Below, piece after piece: positions 36,090-44,226 of a stretch of 60,432 nt of DNA. Source of the stretch: Microcaldota archaeon (GTDB lineage Archaea > Micrarchaeota > Micrarchaeia > Micrarchaeales > Micrarchaeaceae); assembly GCA_021799635.1 (NCBI GenBank), contig JAJZAB010000004.1, positions 1-60,432 on the forward strand, read 5' to 3'. The notes under the pieces were generated by a model. The model saw nothing but the letters and a program-made list of their open reading frames with translations, was not told the DNA's origin and made no database searches. A program made the translations under genes and the position numbers. Each line of letters begins with the position of its first letter. Position 1 is the first letter of the stretch.

Positions 36090-37604
36090 ATGAGTTTGGT
36101 GAAGTTACAAAGGCTTATGAGCGATGAGATAGCAAAGAGGACGTTTTTCTCAAGACCGCCAGAGCCTCCGGCAAGCGTACTGCTCAGCGACCCGTTCCAG
36201 GCCATATACATAGGCACTACAAAAATATTCAAGGTACCATTCAGCTGGTCGTTCATGAACCTTACTAACCCACACATAGCAGTTGTAGGAATAACCGGCT
36301 CAGGAAAGAGCTTCTTTGTGAAAACGCTGCTTAGGAGGGCAAACTACGTCTGGAACACAAATGCAATAATAATAGACTGGGCTGGGGAATACAAATCCTG
36401 GGTAGAGCAGACGAGAGGCAAGGTGGTGTCCCTGGCGAAGGGCGACTACATAAACATAATGGACCTCTCCGGCATGAAGCCGCTCGACAGGACCAAGCAG
36501 ATAATGACCTCCTTCGAGATACTCACTGACATAGCACAGTTTCCAGAGCAGAAAAGGCTCACGCAGGAGGCGATGGAGCAGTCGTACACCAATTTCGGGT
36601 TCACACTGTACGAAAAGCCGGTGGAAGGGAAGGAAGTGCCGACTCTAAAGGAGGTTATATCCCTACTGCAGGAGAAGCTCCAGGAAGGCACGTACCAGTA
36701 TCCAGCTGAGCTGGAAAATGCGATATACAGGCTAAGGCAGTTCGCCAGAGAGGGTGAAGACTATTTCTCCAGGAAAAGCACCATCGACCTTGGCAAGCTG
36801 TCAGAATCCGGGCTTGTCGACATAGACCTCTCCGGCTTGCCCGATGAAAAATTCCGCGCCCTGGCAGCGCTGTTCATACTGCAGACGCTGAAAGAAAAGA
36901 TGAGAGCCGAGGGGTGGAGCGAAACAAAAGGGCTCAAGGCAATAGTGGTCCTTGACGAGGCCTGGAAGGTTGCCGGAGATGATAGGAGCGATGCGATAAC
37001 GATAGTTAGGGAGGGCAGAAAGTACCAGTTCGGCTTGATAGTGGCTTCGCAAAACCCGACTGATGTAAACGAGGCGATATTCTCCAACGTCGGCACAACG
37101 TTCATACTAAGGATCAAGTTTGAGAAATTTATGAATTACCTGCAGGGATCGCTGAGGTTCTCCGAATTCATAAAGGGTGAAATAAGCAAGTTCGGCGTAG
37201 GCCAGGCCGCCGTGGAGATGGCGTTCCAGACAGCGCTCAATTTCCCAGAAACATTCGTGCTCGAAAGGATACAGGGAGAGGGGCCGCTCTACGTGTACAC
37301 GATAGACCTGTCAGATGTGCTGACGCAGAGCGAGATCAGCGCCGGCATAATACAGAAAGAATATCTGCTAGAAAAGGACGAATTCAAAAACAAGTTTATA
37401 GAGTACAACATCAACGTCGATAACATAAATGATATTTTTGCCTCAATTGATGCCGCAAACAGGTCGATAAAGGTGCTTGATTTCATACGCCTACTAAAGA
37501 GCGAATCCGTTCAGAACTCCAGCATTGTGGCATTTTTCAAGAGCTTGAGCATAGAGGATTCGATTATATCAAGAATAATATCTTATGCTGGTGGCAATGG
37601 CTAA
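36090..37604 (+). CDS. VirB4/HerA-class ATPase of the transfer apparatus
   Basis: 504-aa cytosolic motor of the VirB4/TraC/CedB-HerA group. It has Walker A GITGSGKS (67-74), IIIDWAGEYKSW (a HerA/VirB4 signature after the first strands), Walker B IVVLDEAW (285-292) and VASQNPTDVNEAIFSNVGT (the conserved Gln and downstream sensor region). It lacks the usual VirB4 N-terminal domain, which may be supplied by the two preceding genes. The C-terminal 75 residues (from about NINVDNINDIFASIDA) form an added helical domain that recurs as the next gene. The downstream start overlaps its end. It probably powers pilus or DNA movement. No second ATPase of VirD4 type is seen. Confidence 0.88.
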   Translation: MSLVKLQRLMSDEIAKRTFFSRPPEPPASVLLSDPFQAIYIGTTKIFKVPFSWSFMNLTNPHIAVVGITGSGKSFFVKTLLRRANYVWNTNAIIIDWAGEYKSWVEQTRGKVVSLAKGDYINIMDLSGMKPLDRTKQIMTSFEILTDIAQFPEQKRLTQEAMEQSYTNFGFTLYEKPVEGKEVPTLKEVISLLQEKLQEGTYQYPAELENAIYRLRQFAREGEDYFSRKSTIDLGKLSESGLVDIDLSGLPDEKFRALAALFILQTLKEKMRAEGWSETKGLKAIVVLDEAWKVAGDDRSDAITIVREGRKYQFGLIVASQNPTDVNEAIFSNVGTTFILRIKFEKFMNYLQGSLRFSEFIKGEISKFGVGQAAVEMAFQTALNFPETFVLERIQGEGPLYVYTIDLSDVLTQSEISAGIIQKEYLLEKDEFKNKFIEYNINVDNINDIFASIDAANRSIKVLDFIRLLKSESVQNSSIVAFFKSLSIEDSIISRIISYAGGNG

Positions 37605-37905
37605 CCCCAACACTTTCGTAATAAGCAGAATAGAGCTCAGGAGGATGCTGATTGCATACGGCATAACCGACAGGAACATTTCTGCGCTGTTCAGCAGCAT
37701 GGAGAAAGCACACAGGCACATCAACATAATACAGTTCGTTGCCATGTTGGATAAAGCCGGGATTAGCAGGGACAAGATATCAAACATCTTCAGGAGGCTA
37801 AACATGAGCGATATAATGATAAGCGAAGTGCTCAACATGGTCGATGAAAGCAAGATCGTAGCCGAAACCGGTAGGTTGTACGCAGCAAGCATAGATATTG
37901 GTTGA
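37597..37905 (+). CDS. Small helical protein, stand-alone copy of the ATPase C-terminal domain
   Basis: 102 aa from ATG 37597 (ATG 37585 adds four residues). GGTGG three bases upstream favours 37597, and the start overlaps the ATPase stop. The sequence is all-helical: YGITDRNISALFSSMEKAHR, then INIIQFVAMLDKAGISRDKI and NMSDIMISEVLNMVDE. It aligns with the last 75 residues of the ATPase in spacing and type (NINDIFASIDAANRSIKVLD, then FIRLLKSE and SIEDSIISRIISYA). The stand-alone unit may compete with, cap or regulate the ATPase hexamer. Function is inferred. Confidence 0.7.
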   Translation: MANPNTFVISRIELRRMLIAYGITDRNISALFSSMEKAHRHINIIQFVAMLDKAGISRDKISNIFRRLNMSDIMISEVLNMVDESKIVAETGRLYAASIDIG

Positions 37906-37910
37906 TGTAG

Positions 37911-38330
37911 ATGGAGAAGCTAAAGCCGCGCTGCATAATCTGCGGGGAGGAAAAGGAAGGCCTTAACATAAAGATCGACAACATAGTAACAACAATAAGG
38001 TGGATCAACTCCCACACCATAAGGGCGAAGAGCAGGGGAAGGCCGGTGGTGTGCCGCGAATGCTTCCCAAAGTACTACAAGGCGAGGAAAAGCTATGAAA
38101 AGAAGCTTGTGTCATACCTGATAATCGGCATACTTTTCGCTATATTCATAATCGTGGCTTCCAGGGCCCGCCCGTCATCATTCCTTTTTGGGTTTGCCAT
38201 AATAGTCTTCATGTTCCTGCTTTCAATCATATCATACGTGCCTTCTGTGGAAACGAAAGCTGCAGGCGCAGCCCGTCAAGCCAAAACCAGCCAAACTAAT
38301 GGGTATAAAAGAGGAAGGCACAAAACATGA
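37911..38330 (+). CDS. Zinc-ribbon membrane protein
   Basis: 139 aa. An N-terminal zinc ribbon has CIICGEE and, after about 38 residues, CREC. It is followed by a basic stretch (KYYKARKSYEKK), two membrane helices (about 67-84 and 89-108) with a short loop, and a basic Ala/Lys/Thr-rich cytosolic tail. The zinc ribbon lies in the cytosol, so it could bind the ATPase or nucleic acid at the membrane. It starts five bases after the previous stop. Not recognised as a named family. Confidence 0.65.
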   Translation: MEKLKPRCIICGEEKEGLNIKIDNIVTTIRWINSHTIRAKSRGRPVVCRECFPKYYKARKSYEKKLVSYLIIGILFAIFIIVASRARPSSFLFGFAIIVFMFLLSIISYVPSVETKAAGAARQAKTSQTNGYKRGRHKT

Positions 38331-38382
38331 TGATGCAAAATAGTATTAAAATACGTGAATAACAATTATCTAGAGTGATGCA

Positions 38383-39120
38383 TTGGCTGAGGAACAGGGC
38401 AAGGCAGGTTTTATAGAGCCTGACATCGAGGAGATTAGCTTAAAGAGCAGGCTTTCTGGCAGCTTTGAGGAAATCTCAAAGAGAGTGTCGTCCCTGCAGT
38501 TCTTCTACGCAAAGCTTGACAGCGATGGGATCTCCATCCTAAGGATAGAAAGCAGAGACATACAGAAAAGGCCATTCCTATTTTTCATAATAAGGATGAC
38601 AAAGGACAACATAAACGTCCAATATTCGATAGCCCACGATTCTAGCCCGAAGCTGAGAAGGCTTTACATACTGAAGAACCTGCTAGCTATACTGTCGCTT
38701 ATAGCTGATATATACCAAGCAGACAACGCCGAGCTTTTCCAGCACCTGGACTCTGCCATAGAAGATGTCACCAATTCAATAACCCAGAGCTATAGCGCCC
38801 TTTTCAACAACTACGATTCGCTGTTCAATGAGTACAGGGAGCTGAAGAGGCTTAACATAGTGCTAACCGCTTCCAACAAGAACCTCACCGTGCAGGGCAT
38901 GCAGCTAAGCGCTGAAAACAAGGACCTGAAGGACAGGATGAAATCGCTAGAGATGTATTCTGACGAGTCGCTGATGGTGATGGTGCAGGACTGGATAGAA
39001 ACCCACGACAGCACCATAGACATAAATGACTTCTCCAAAGTGCACAAAGTACCTCCACCCAGGGTGGAGCAGATTCTTAACAAGATGGTATCGCTCGGCT
39101 ATATAGAGATAAAAGGTTAG
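38383..39120 (+). CDS. Coiled-coil winged-helix protein
   Basis: 245 aa. The start is TTG 38383, decided by GTGAT at 38375-38379; the nearby ATG at 38378 is out of frame. The N-terminal alpha/beta domain (about 20-120, containing LRIESRDIQKRPFLFFIIRM) is followed by a coiled coil (about 120-185, NEYRELKRLNIVLTASNKNL) and a C-terminal winged helix (about 190-245, DWIETHDSTIDINDFSK, then PPPRVEQILNKMVSLGYIEI). It is soluble. It could be a regulator of the locus or a DNA-binding component delivering substrate to the ATPase. No family name can be given. Confidence 0.65.
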   Translation: MAEEQGKAGFIEPDIEEISLKSRLSGSFEEISKRVSSLQFFYAKLDSDGISILRIESRDIQKRPFLFFIIRMTKDNINVQYSIAHDSSPKLRRLYILKNLLAILSLIADIYQADNAELFQHLDSAIEDVTNSITQSYSALFNNYDSLFNEYRELKRLNIVLTASNKNLTVQGMQLSAENKDLKDRMKSLEMYSDESLMVMVQDWIETHDSTIDINDFSKVHKVPPPRVEQILNKMVSLGYIEIKG

Positions 39121-39123
39121 GCT

Positions 39124-39273
39124 ATGAAATACGTGATAAGGATAAACAAGCGCATCAAGTACCTAAAGACGTATAAGATATTAAAAAAAGCCGGACCGAG
39201 TGATAACTTCCTTACAAGAGTCTTTGTTAGGTTATTCAATAAAAAGGAGCCCAAAGATGAAATGCCCCTCTGA
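39124..39273 (+). CDS. 49-residue basic peptide
   Basis: Short open frame from ATG 39124 to TGA 39271-39273, filling the 170-bp gap between two longer genes. The product is strongly basic and amphipathic (RINKRIKYLKTYKILKKAG, then RVFVRLFNKKEPKDE). It begins three bases after the previous stop and ends 17 bases before the next start. Close packing and codon use like the neighbours suggest a real gene. It could bind DNA or membranes. Only conservation can confirm it. Confidence 0.5.
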   Translation: MKYVIRINKRIKYLKTYKILKKAGPSDNFLTRVFVRLFNKKEPKDEMPL

Positions 39274-39290
39274 GTTGGCGTAGTGGTAAT

Positions 39291-41663
39291 ATGCGTTTCA
39301 AAAAGTTCTTCATCATTGCTGTAGTAATCGTAATACTGATAGCCGCATTCATGGCGTACATAGGGGTCAGTTTCAGGTCGCTGCTTTCAACAGTAACGAA
39401 GCCCACACCGCCGCCAATAACATATCTTAATACATCAGTCGCGGCCACCAACCTGCTTTCGTACAACCTTGGCACCTCCCTGATCCCATACGCACTTGTG
39501 TACTACAATGAAAAGAACATCTCCTCCATAAATATAAACGCCACGCTCTTTTTGACCCCGCCGCCCAAGAGCATCTACATACTGAACGATAGCAACAGCT
39601 GCCCGTTCAACTGCCAGAACCTTCCAAACATAATAAGCGCGGTAAAAGCGGCACTGGTCCAATACAATGTAGTCGGCAGCCAGTCCCAGATATATACCAT
39701 AGACCAGCAAGATCTTGCATACCTGCCAAACGATTCGGCCCTCATAATACTGGGGAGCGCTATGCCATTCTCAATGTATTCAAAAGTAAACGGGACAAAT
39801 CAAATGCTTTTATCATATCTCCTAAATAAGGGGACAGATATAGTATACGCAGGCAGCAACTTCTCTTACGCCACACAGGGAGACATACTAATTAACGTAA
39901 CTTCTTCAACCCTGCCTACCTACCTTTCCTGGACGCAGCACAATGAAATATACAGCAACAGCGGCTTTTTCTTTAACTACAGCACGTTCAGCTTTACGCT
40001 CGGCAGCCAGTACGGTCCACTCACATACGTGAGCTACGGGAACGGATCAATACTCGCGTTCCCGAATTACATAACGACATGGAAGAATGCAAGCGACGCT
40101 GGCCACGATGTGGCAAAGTCATTATCGCAGCTTTTCTGGCTACCGAAATACGCATTTGGATATGCAAATGCCACAATTTTAAACAGGACAAATTCAACAG
40201 GCGACGTCGGAGTAGTTATGGCATATTCGTCGAATACGCTGCAATACAATAATAGAATAAAATCCCGGGACCAGGGCTATGGCAGAATAGTCGTGTATAC
40301 AAACAGTACATATTCCATAGGAAACTTCACTAATGACATTTACAAGTATGAGTCATACAAAACAAACTTAACGATAAACGGCACAATGGCCATTGATGAC
40401 AATATAGTTCCCGGCGAACAAATACTGCCGATACCAACAATATCCCTTTTCCTACCGAGTTCGCAGCCGAAGCTCTATTCTCCACACATAGTAATCTCGG
40501 ATCTCAATTCAACCAGGGTGCAGACTATACCTCTCTCATCTTTCAACGCGAGCGGCAACATATCCGTAATAGAGCCGCTGACCCTGTACCTGCCTCCGGG
40601 AAGGTACATAGCCCAGGTGCTCGGTTTCTACGATAACCAGTATGCAGCAGCCCTTTTCAACGTGTACCCGATTGAAATCAGCCTTGCTTCGGCAAACTAC
40701 ACAAACGGCGCCTTCACATTCAAGCTAGAGTCTTCAAACACGCCGCTGTCAAATATAGGGTATAACATATCTGTTAACAAGCTGTATCCTGCAAATGGCA
40801 CAGTAAGCAACGGGACTATTGTATACGTTCTGCCGAAAGGGTCGCCCAAGCTGAGAGGTAACATCACATTCAGCATAGGCATGCTGACAAAGGTTTTCAC
40901 CTACAGCACATCAAACAGCCCAATAAAGATAGTCATACCTTCGCAATACATAGAGCTTGCAATTGTAGTGCTGGTAATGTTTATAATAATAACGGTGGTG
41001 AGGGCCCCCAACAGGGACGAATTCTACATAGACGTGCCAACGATGACAAAGGTAAAGCCGATACCTATAAAGCTCAAGGCGGAGGATGTTGTCCAGGCAT
41101 TCGATAAGCTTAACGTCTATTACCACTGGAAGTACATGCCGCTTTCAGTGGCAGAAGCCAAGATAGCCATCGCCAACAACCTGAGGTATAACAATATGAC
41201 GGTAAACCTAACGCACAGCAACGTAGACGTGATACTGAATCAACTAGTTACGGCGGGCTACCTTGTGGGCGCAGACGGGCTATACGCTCCGAAAGCTTGG
41301 ATTTCGCAGAGCGGCCACGATATAGAATACCTTGCCACTTTCAAGAAGCTCAGGGTATACCTAGTCAACCACGCCTATGTATTTACAGATATAGATAGCA
41401 GCGATAAGGCTGACATAATAGCAACCATACACAACGAAAGGGTATACATCGTCATATTCTCGCAGACCAGCAAGTTCAAGAAAATGCCAGTGTCGCCAAG
41501 CGCAAAGACATACATAGCATTCCTAAACTCCTACAAATTGGATGAGTTCGAAAACTACATGCGCGAGTACTCAACGCCTTCTGCAGAAGAACTTAGGATG
41601 TACATATCCGTCGGACAGGTGAAGCTAGTGGACGCAGACAATCCGGAATACATACTTACATAA
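39291..41663 (+). CDS. Large exported glycoprotein with transmembrane helix and cytosolic tail
   Basis: 790 aa. An N-terminal anchor or signal (residues 5-24) is followed by a large ectodomain (about 30-560) with more than 30 NxS/T sequons. The ectodomain includes a GATase/LD-like alpha/beta segment (LPNDSALIILGSAMPFSM, then KGTDIVYAGSNF) and late beta-sandwich modules (TLYLPPGRYIAQVLGFYDNQ). One helix (about 563-583, ELAIVVLVMFIIITVV) leads to a cytosolic part of about 200 aa with a winged-helix-like region (SNVDVILNQLVTAGYLVGAD) and an alpha/beta region (KKLRVYLVNHAYVFTDIDSS). GTGG precedes the ATG. It closes the transfer locus and could connect cell-surface contact with the cytosolic machinery. 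Confidence 0.65.
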   Translation: MRFKKFFIIAVVIVILIAAFMAYIGVSFRSLLSTVTKPTPPPITYLNTSVAATNLLSYNLGTSLIPYALVYYNEKNISSININATLFLTPPPKSIYILNDSNSCPFNCQNLPNIISAVKAALVQYNVVGSQSQIYTIDQQDLAYLPNDSALIILGSAMPFSMYSKVNGTNQMLLSYLLNKGTDIVYAGSNFSYATQGDILINVTSSTLPTYLSWTQHNEIYSNSGFFFNYSTFSFTLGSQYGPLTYVSYGNGSILAFPNYITTWKNASDAGHDVAKSLSQLFWLPKYAFGYANATILNRTNSTGDVGVVMAYSSNTLQYNNRIKSRDQGYGRIVVYTNSTYSIGNFTNDIYKYESYKTNLTINGTMAIDDNIVPGEQILPIPTISLFLPSSQPKLYSPHIVISDLNSTRVQTIPLSSFNASGNISVIEPLTLYLPPGRYIAQVLGFYDNQYAAALFNVYPIEISLASANYTNGAFTFKLESSNTPLSNIGYNISVNKLYPANGTVSNGTIVYVLPKGSPKLRGNITFSIGMLTKVFTYSTSNSPIKIVIPSQYIELAIVVLVMFIIITVVRAPNRDEFYIDVPTMTKVKPIPIKLKAEDVVQAFDKLNVYYHWKYMPLSVAEAKIAIANNLRYNNMTVNLTHSNVDVILNQLVTAGYLVGADGLYAPKAWISQSGHDIEYLATFKKLRVYLVNHAYVFTDIDSSDKADIIATIHNERVYIVIFSQTSKFKKMPVSPSAKTYIAFLNSYKLDEFENYMREYSTPSAEELRMYISVGQVKLVDADNPEYILT

Positions 41664-41672
41664 CGCCAACAA

Positions 41673-41706
41673 GGGAGCCCGGACGCTTCAGCAGTTTGTA
41701 GTTTAT
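41673..41706 (+). mobile_element. Solo IS605-type right-end relic
   Basis: Between two convergent genes. The sequence gagcccggacgcttcagc followed by agtttgtagtttat matches the 11.67-kb right end at about 24 of 32 positions by eye. One frame reads EPGRFSSL-stop, close to the KPRGFSRG-stop seen there. No transposase sequence is adjacent. Confidence 0.45.
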
Positions 41707-41737
41707 ATAATTTTTATTGCATACCTCATGCCCATTG

Positions 41738-43375
41738 CTACCCATCCACTGGCGTTTTGTCGGAGGCGTCAGAAACTGCACCATCTAAATATGGATTCAC
41801 CTGACTAGCCTGCTCCTTTGGCTTTGGGAAATGTTTTGATATGACTTTATTCAGCTTTGTCTCGATAGAGGAGCTGTCCTCGCCGGTAAGGTCTCCAAGG
41901 TCTTTTGACAATTGTTTTATATACCTAGATATGGCCTTATACCTATTGAAATTAAAATTCATCTGGTCCTGCCCCCTTACGTACCTCTGGACTCCACGCG
42001 CCGCTTCCATAACGGCCAGCTTTATCTCTTCAACTATCTCGGCTTCCTGTGAGATGGCTTCCTTCCCGACCCCAGAATACGGTATATAAACTGATGAGAC
42101 GTTTACAAGTATGCTAACAGGCTGCGATTCTATGTCTATGCTATATCTCCTCCAGTCAATGCCCTTAACCGCTTGAGTTATTGCACACACACCGCTGTCA
42201 AACAAAAGCGGAACCCTGTTGGCGAATCTAAGTATATTCCCAGAATATCCATCATCGTCCTTTTTGCCTGAGTTGCCTCCGTATGTGACTGCCGCCTCCA
42301 CTATAAAAGGAACGCCCCCCCTGAATACTTTCGGCGTTCTCTGCGTCACAGACATGTGGTCTGGATTTAGTATATTGCTTAAAGCTACTTTTATCTGGTC
42401 CTCTCCTATCGGCACTATAGATGAGGCATCGGGCGCCACCCATTTCACCTTCCTGAAGGCATTTATTATTTTCTCTGCGTCGTCCCACCCCATTTTTTTT
42501 GGGTCTTTATCGAGATCTATGCTCGGATCTGCATCTTTCAGTTCTCCAACCTTGTTTGGCGTAGTCCTTGCAAATGTGTCGGTAAGAAAGGAGGAAATCT
42601 TCCTGCTGTTGCTCAAGTGGGAGAACTCCAGCAGGTCATTTGCCGACAGCCCAAGCGGGTGCGGCTTTGCGACCTTTGGTCTTTCTGGCATTTTTTCAAC
42701 CGCCCTCATAAAAACTAACTCTTGGCCGCTAGGGTCTACCAGGCTTATCTTTGCGTGTGGATTAGACAGCGCTGTTCTGCGCAAATATTCCAATACTCCG
42801 TGGTCCCCGGATTCATACCTTATTTCAGAAAACTCGCCCTCAACCGATAGGCCTATAAATTCTTCATCAATATCGACCATATTCTCAATTATCGGTTTGT
42901 TGTTCGCAGTATTAAGGCTTATAAAACAGGAGTAGGCGTGTCCGCGGCCGGTAGAAGACTTCACAAAAATCGGCTTACCAGTGGTTATCTGCGAGAATAA
43001 AAGGCACCCCGCCGCGCCTATGCCCTGCTGGCCGCGCTGCTGGATGTGCCTGTGGAACTTCGTCCCTGCAAATATCGTAGCAAGCGCCTTCCCAACGTAG
43101 CCCTTTGGTATGCCTGGGCCATTGTCTGATACTATTACTGCATACCTGTTATTGCTATGCTGGTTTTCCACTTTCCTTACAACTACCTTTATATCTGGCA
43201 ATATTCCGGCTTCTTCGCATGCGTCAAGGGAGTTTGTTACGTACTCGTGCACTATTGTGACAAGCGACCTTCCAGCGCCGGAGTAGCCAAGCATCTGCCG
43301 GTTTTTCTTGAAAAATTCAGCAGCAGAATGCTCCCTAAACTCTTTGAATATTTTATCTGCTTCGGTTACTGCCAT
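41738..43375 (-). CDS. top6B: DNA topoisomerase VI subunit B
   Basis: ATPase subunit of the type IIB topoisomerase that relaxes and decatenates DNA by passing duplexes. The 545-aa protein shows the GHKL fold: HEYVTNSLDACEEAG (Mg-binding Asn), VSDNGPGIP, TKFHRHIQQRGQQGIGAAG (lid and G-box), then the H2TH and transducer regions (VTQRTPKVFRGGVPFIVEAA, and the Lys-containing switch region ERPKVAKPHPLG). A charged tail follows the transducer. The start is ATG 43375. Subunit A is not next to it, unlike in many euryarchaea. Tail-to-tail with the large surface gene. Confidence 0.96.
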   Translation of the reverse strand: MAVTEADKIFKEFREHSAAEFFKKNRQMLGYSGAGRSLVTIVHEYVTNSLDACEEAGILPDIKVVVRKVENQHSNNRYAVIVSDNGPGIPKGYVGKALATIFAGTKFHRHIQQRGQQGIGAAGCLLFSQITTGKPIFVKSSTGRGHAYSCFISLNTANNKPIIENMVDIDEEFIGLSVEGEFSEIRYESGDHGVLEYLRRTALSNPHAKISLVDPSGQELVFMRAVEKMPERPKVAKPHPLGLSANDLLEFSHLSNSRKISSFLTDTFARTTPNKVGELKDADPSIDLDKDPKKMGWDDAEKIINAFRKVKWVAPDASSIVPIGEDQIKVALSNILNPDHMSVTQRTPKVFRGGVPFIVEAAVTYGGNSGKKDDDGYSGNILRFANRVPLLFDSGVCAITQAVKGIDWRRYSIDIESQPVSILVNVSSVYIPYSGVGKEAISQEAEIVEEIKLAVMEAARGVQRYVRGQDQMNFNFNRYKAISRYIKQLSKDLGDLTGEDSSSIETKLNKVISKHFPKPKEQASQVNPYLDGAVSDASDKTPVDG

Positions 43376-43406
43376 ATAAAACCTCTGTATCTAGTATACT
43401 AAACCG

Positions 43407-43931
43407 TTAAAACTTTGCCGAATGGTACTTTTCCTTATTCTTCCTGTGGGCAGCCTCCATCCTCAAGTAGGCCACCTTATGGGTACCGCCTGTTATTAAT
43501 GTGTTTACCGCGGTCTCTGCCTCATTTATCTCGTCATCGCTGCCTATAAAGCTCACGGTGTCTCCATAAACACTGATTTTTGCCGAGCTTACTCCTTCTA
43601 TGTACTTTTTGGTCTTACCACCGGCACCTATTATCCTAGCCTTTATCCTTTTGACCCTCTTTTCACTGCCTAACTCCTGTTTTAGATCTATGGAAGAAAA
43701 ATAATAACCCTCATCTACCAGAAGCCTAGCTACGTTTATGTCAAAACCCCTACCGAAGGCATAGATCACCGCCTTAGCTATAAACTCAGAGTACGGTGTG
43801 CCAATTACAGATACGCATCCCTCAGTATCTATCTCTATATCACAGTGGCAAATTCTGCTGATAAGCTTCCTGGCGTTCCTATCCTTTTTAAGTATATCCA
43901 TTCTTTCCCTTGGTATATATATTTTTTCCAT
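43407..43931 (-). CDS. KH-domain RNA-binding protein (Pno1/Krr1-like)
   Basis: 174-aa protein with two KH domains, as in archaeal homologues of Dim2/Pno1 that help small-subunit ribosome assembly. The second KH has the GxxG loop in ARIIGAGGKTKKYIEGVS. The first (about 1-90) is degenerate with KLISRICHCDIEID and lacks a good GxxG. The C-terminus TVNTLITGGTHKVAYLRMEA fits the family (SxxxGxxHxxVYxxLE). Its start is 31 bases after the top6B start region on the same strand side, so the two are probably co-transcribed in the order KH then top6B. Confidence 0.88.
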   Translation of the reverse strand: MEKIYIPRERMDILKKDRNARKLISRICHCDIEIDTEGCVSVIGTPYSEFIAKAVIYAFGRGFDINVARLLVDEGYYFSSIDLKQELGSEKRVKRIKARIIGAGGKTKKYIEGVSSAKISVYGDTVSFIGSDDEINEAETAVNTLITGGTHKVAYLRMEAAHRKNKEKYHSAKF

Positions 43932-44138
43932 CCTATCAAATAATTATATTTTCATATGCTATTATACTTTCTGCTTGTTGGTATTTAATATACTAATTTC
44001 ATTAGCAAAACCATATAATTATATATAATTTTTATACATTCCACGTTATTAAGGTAACAATTTCGATTATATCATTGTAAAAATCTATAATATTAGCGGA
44101 ACGCCAGCCGCTTTCTAGAGTTCCTCTATTTAGAAAGG

Positions 44139-44146
44139 TTTAAATA
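44139..44146 (+). promoter_or_regulatory. TATA box of winged-helix gene
   Basis: tttaaata, preceded by the purine-rich gaaagg (BRE-like). Expected transcription start near 44172, which falls at the left arm of the inverted repeat. Confidence 0.55.
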
Positions 44147-44170
44147 CTTACTTATTCACAATAAAATCGT

Positions 44171-44212
44171 GATTCAGTCATGATTGGTGCTTTGGCACGT
44201 CATGACTAAATC
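44171..44212 (+). promoter_or_regulatory. 13-bp inverted repeat, likely operator or leader hairpin
   Basis: Arms gattcagtcatga (44171-44183) and tcatgactaaatc (44200-44212) match at 12 of 13 positions around a 16-base centre. It lies where transcription should begin and 14 bases before the ATG of a gene encoding a DNA-binding winged helix. Autoregulation is the natural hypothesis. Confidence 0.6.
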
Positions 44213-44226
44213 TGAGTTGGGTAAAG

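Larger units (their letters stand above)
43932..44226. other. AT-rich divergent intergenic region
   Basis: 295 bases without a gene, between the KH gene (minus) and the winged-helix gene (plus). It contains an imperfect hairpin ctttcta (44111-44117) / tagaaag (44131-44137), a TATA box and a 13-bp inverted repeat, listed separately. The left 180 bases are almost pure A/T and show nothing else. Confidence 0.5.

Noticed and set aside
25256-41663. Integrated conjugative plasmid
   Set aside because: No integrase, relaxase, replication gene or attachment-site duplication was found, and the flanking genes are ordinary chromosomal ones.
42219-42935. 238-codon frame on the + strand
   Set aside because: Antisense to the conserved GHKL region of top6B; its length follows from codon bias.
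44040-44110. Small RNA gene in the AT-rich divergent region
   Set aside because: Almost pure A/T without stable structure or boxes that I could identify.
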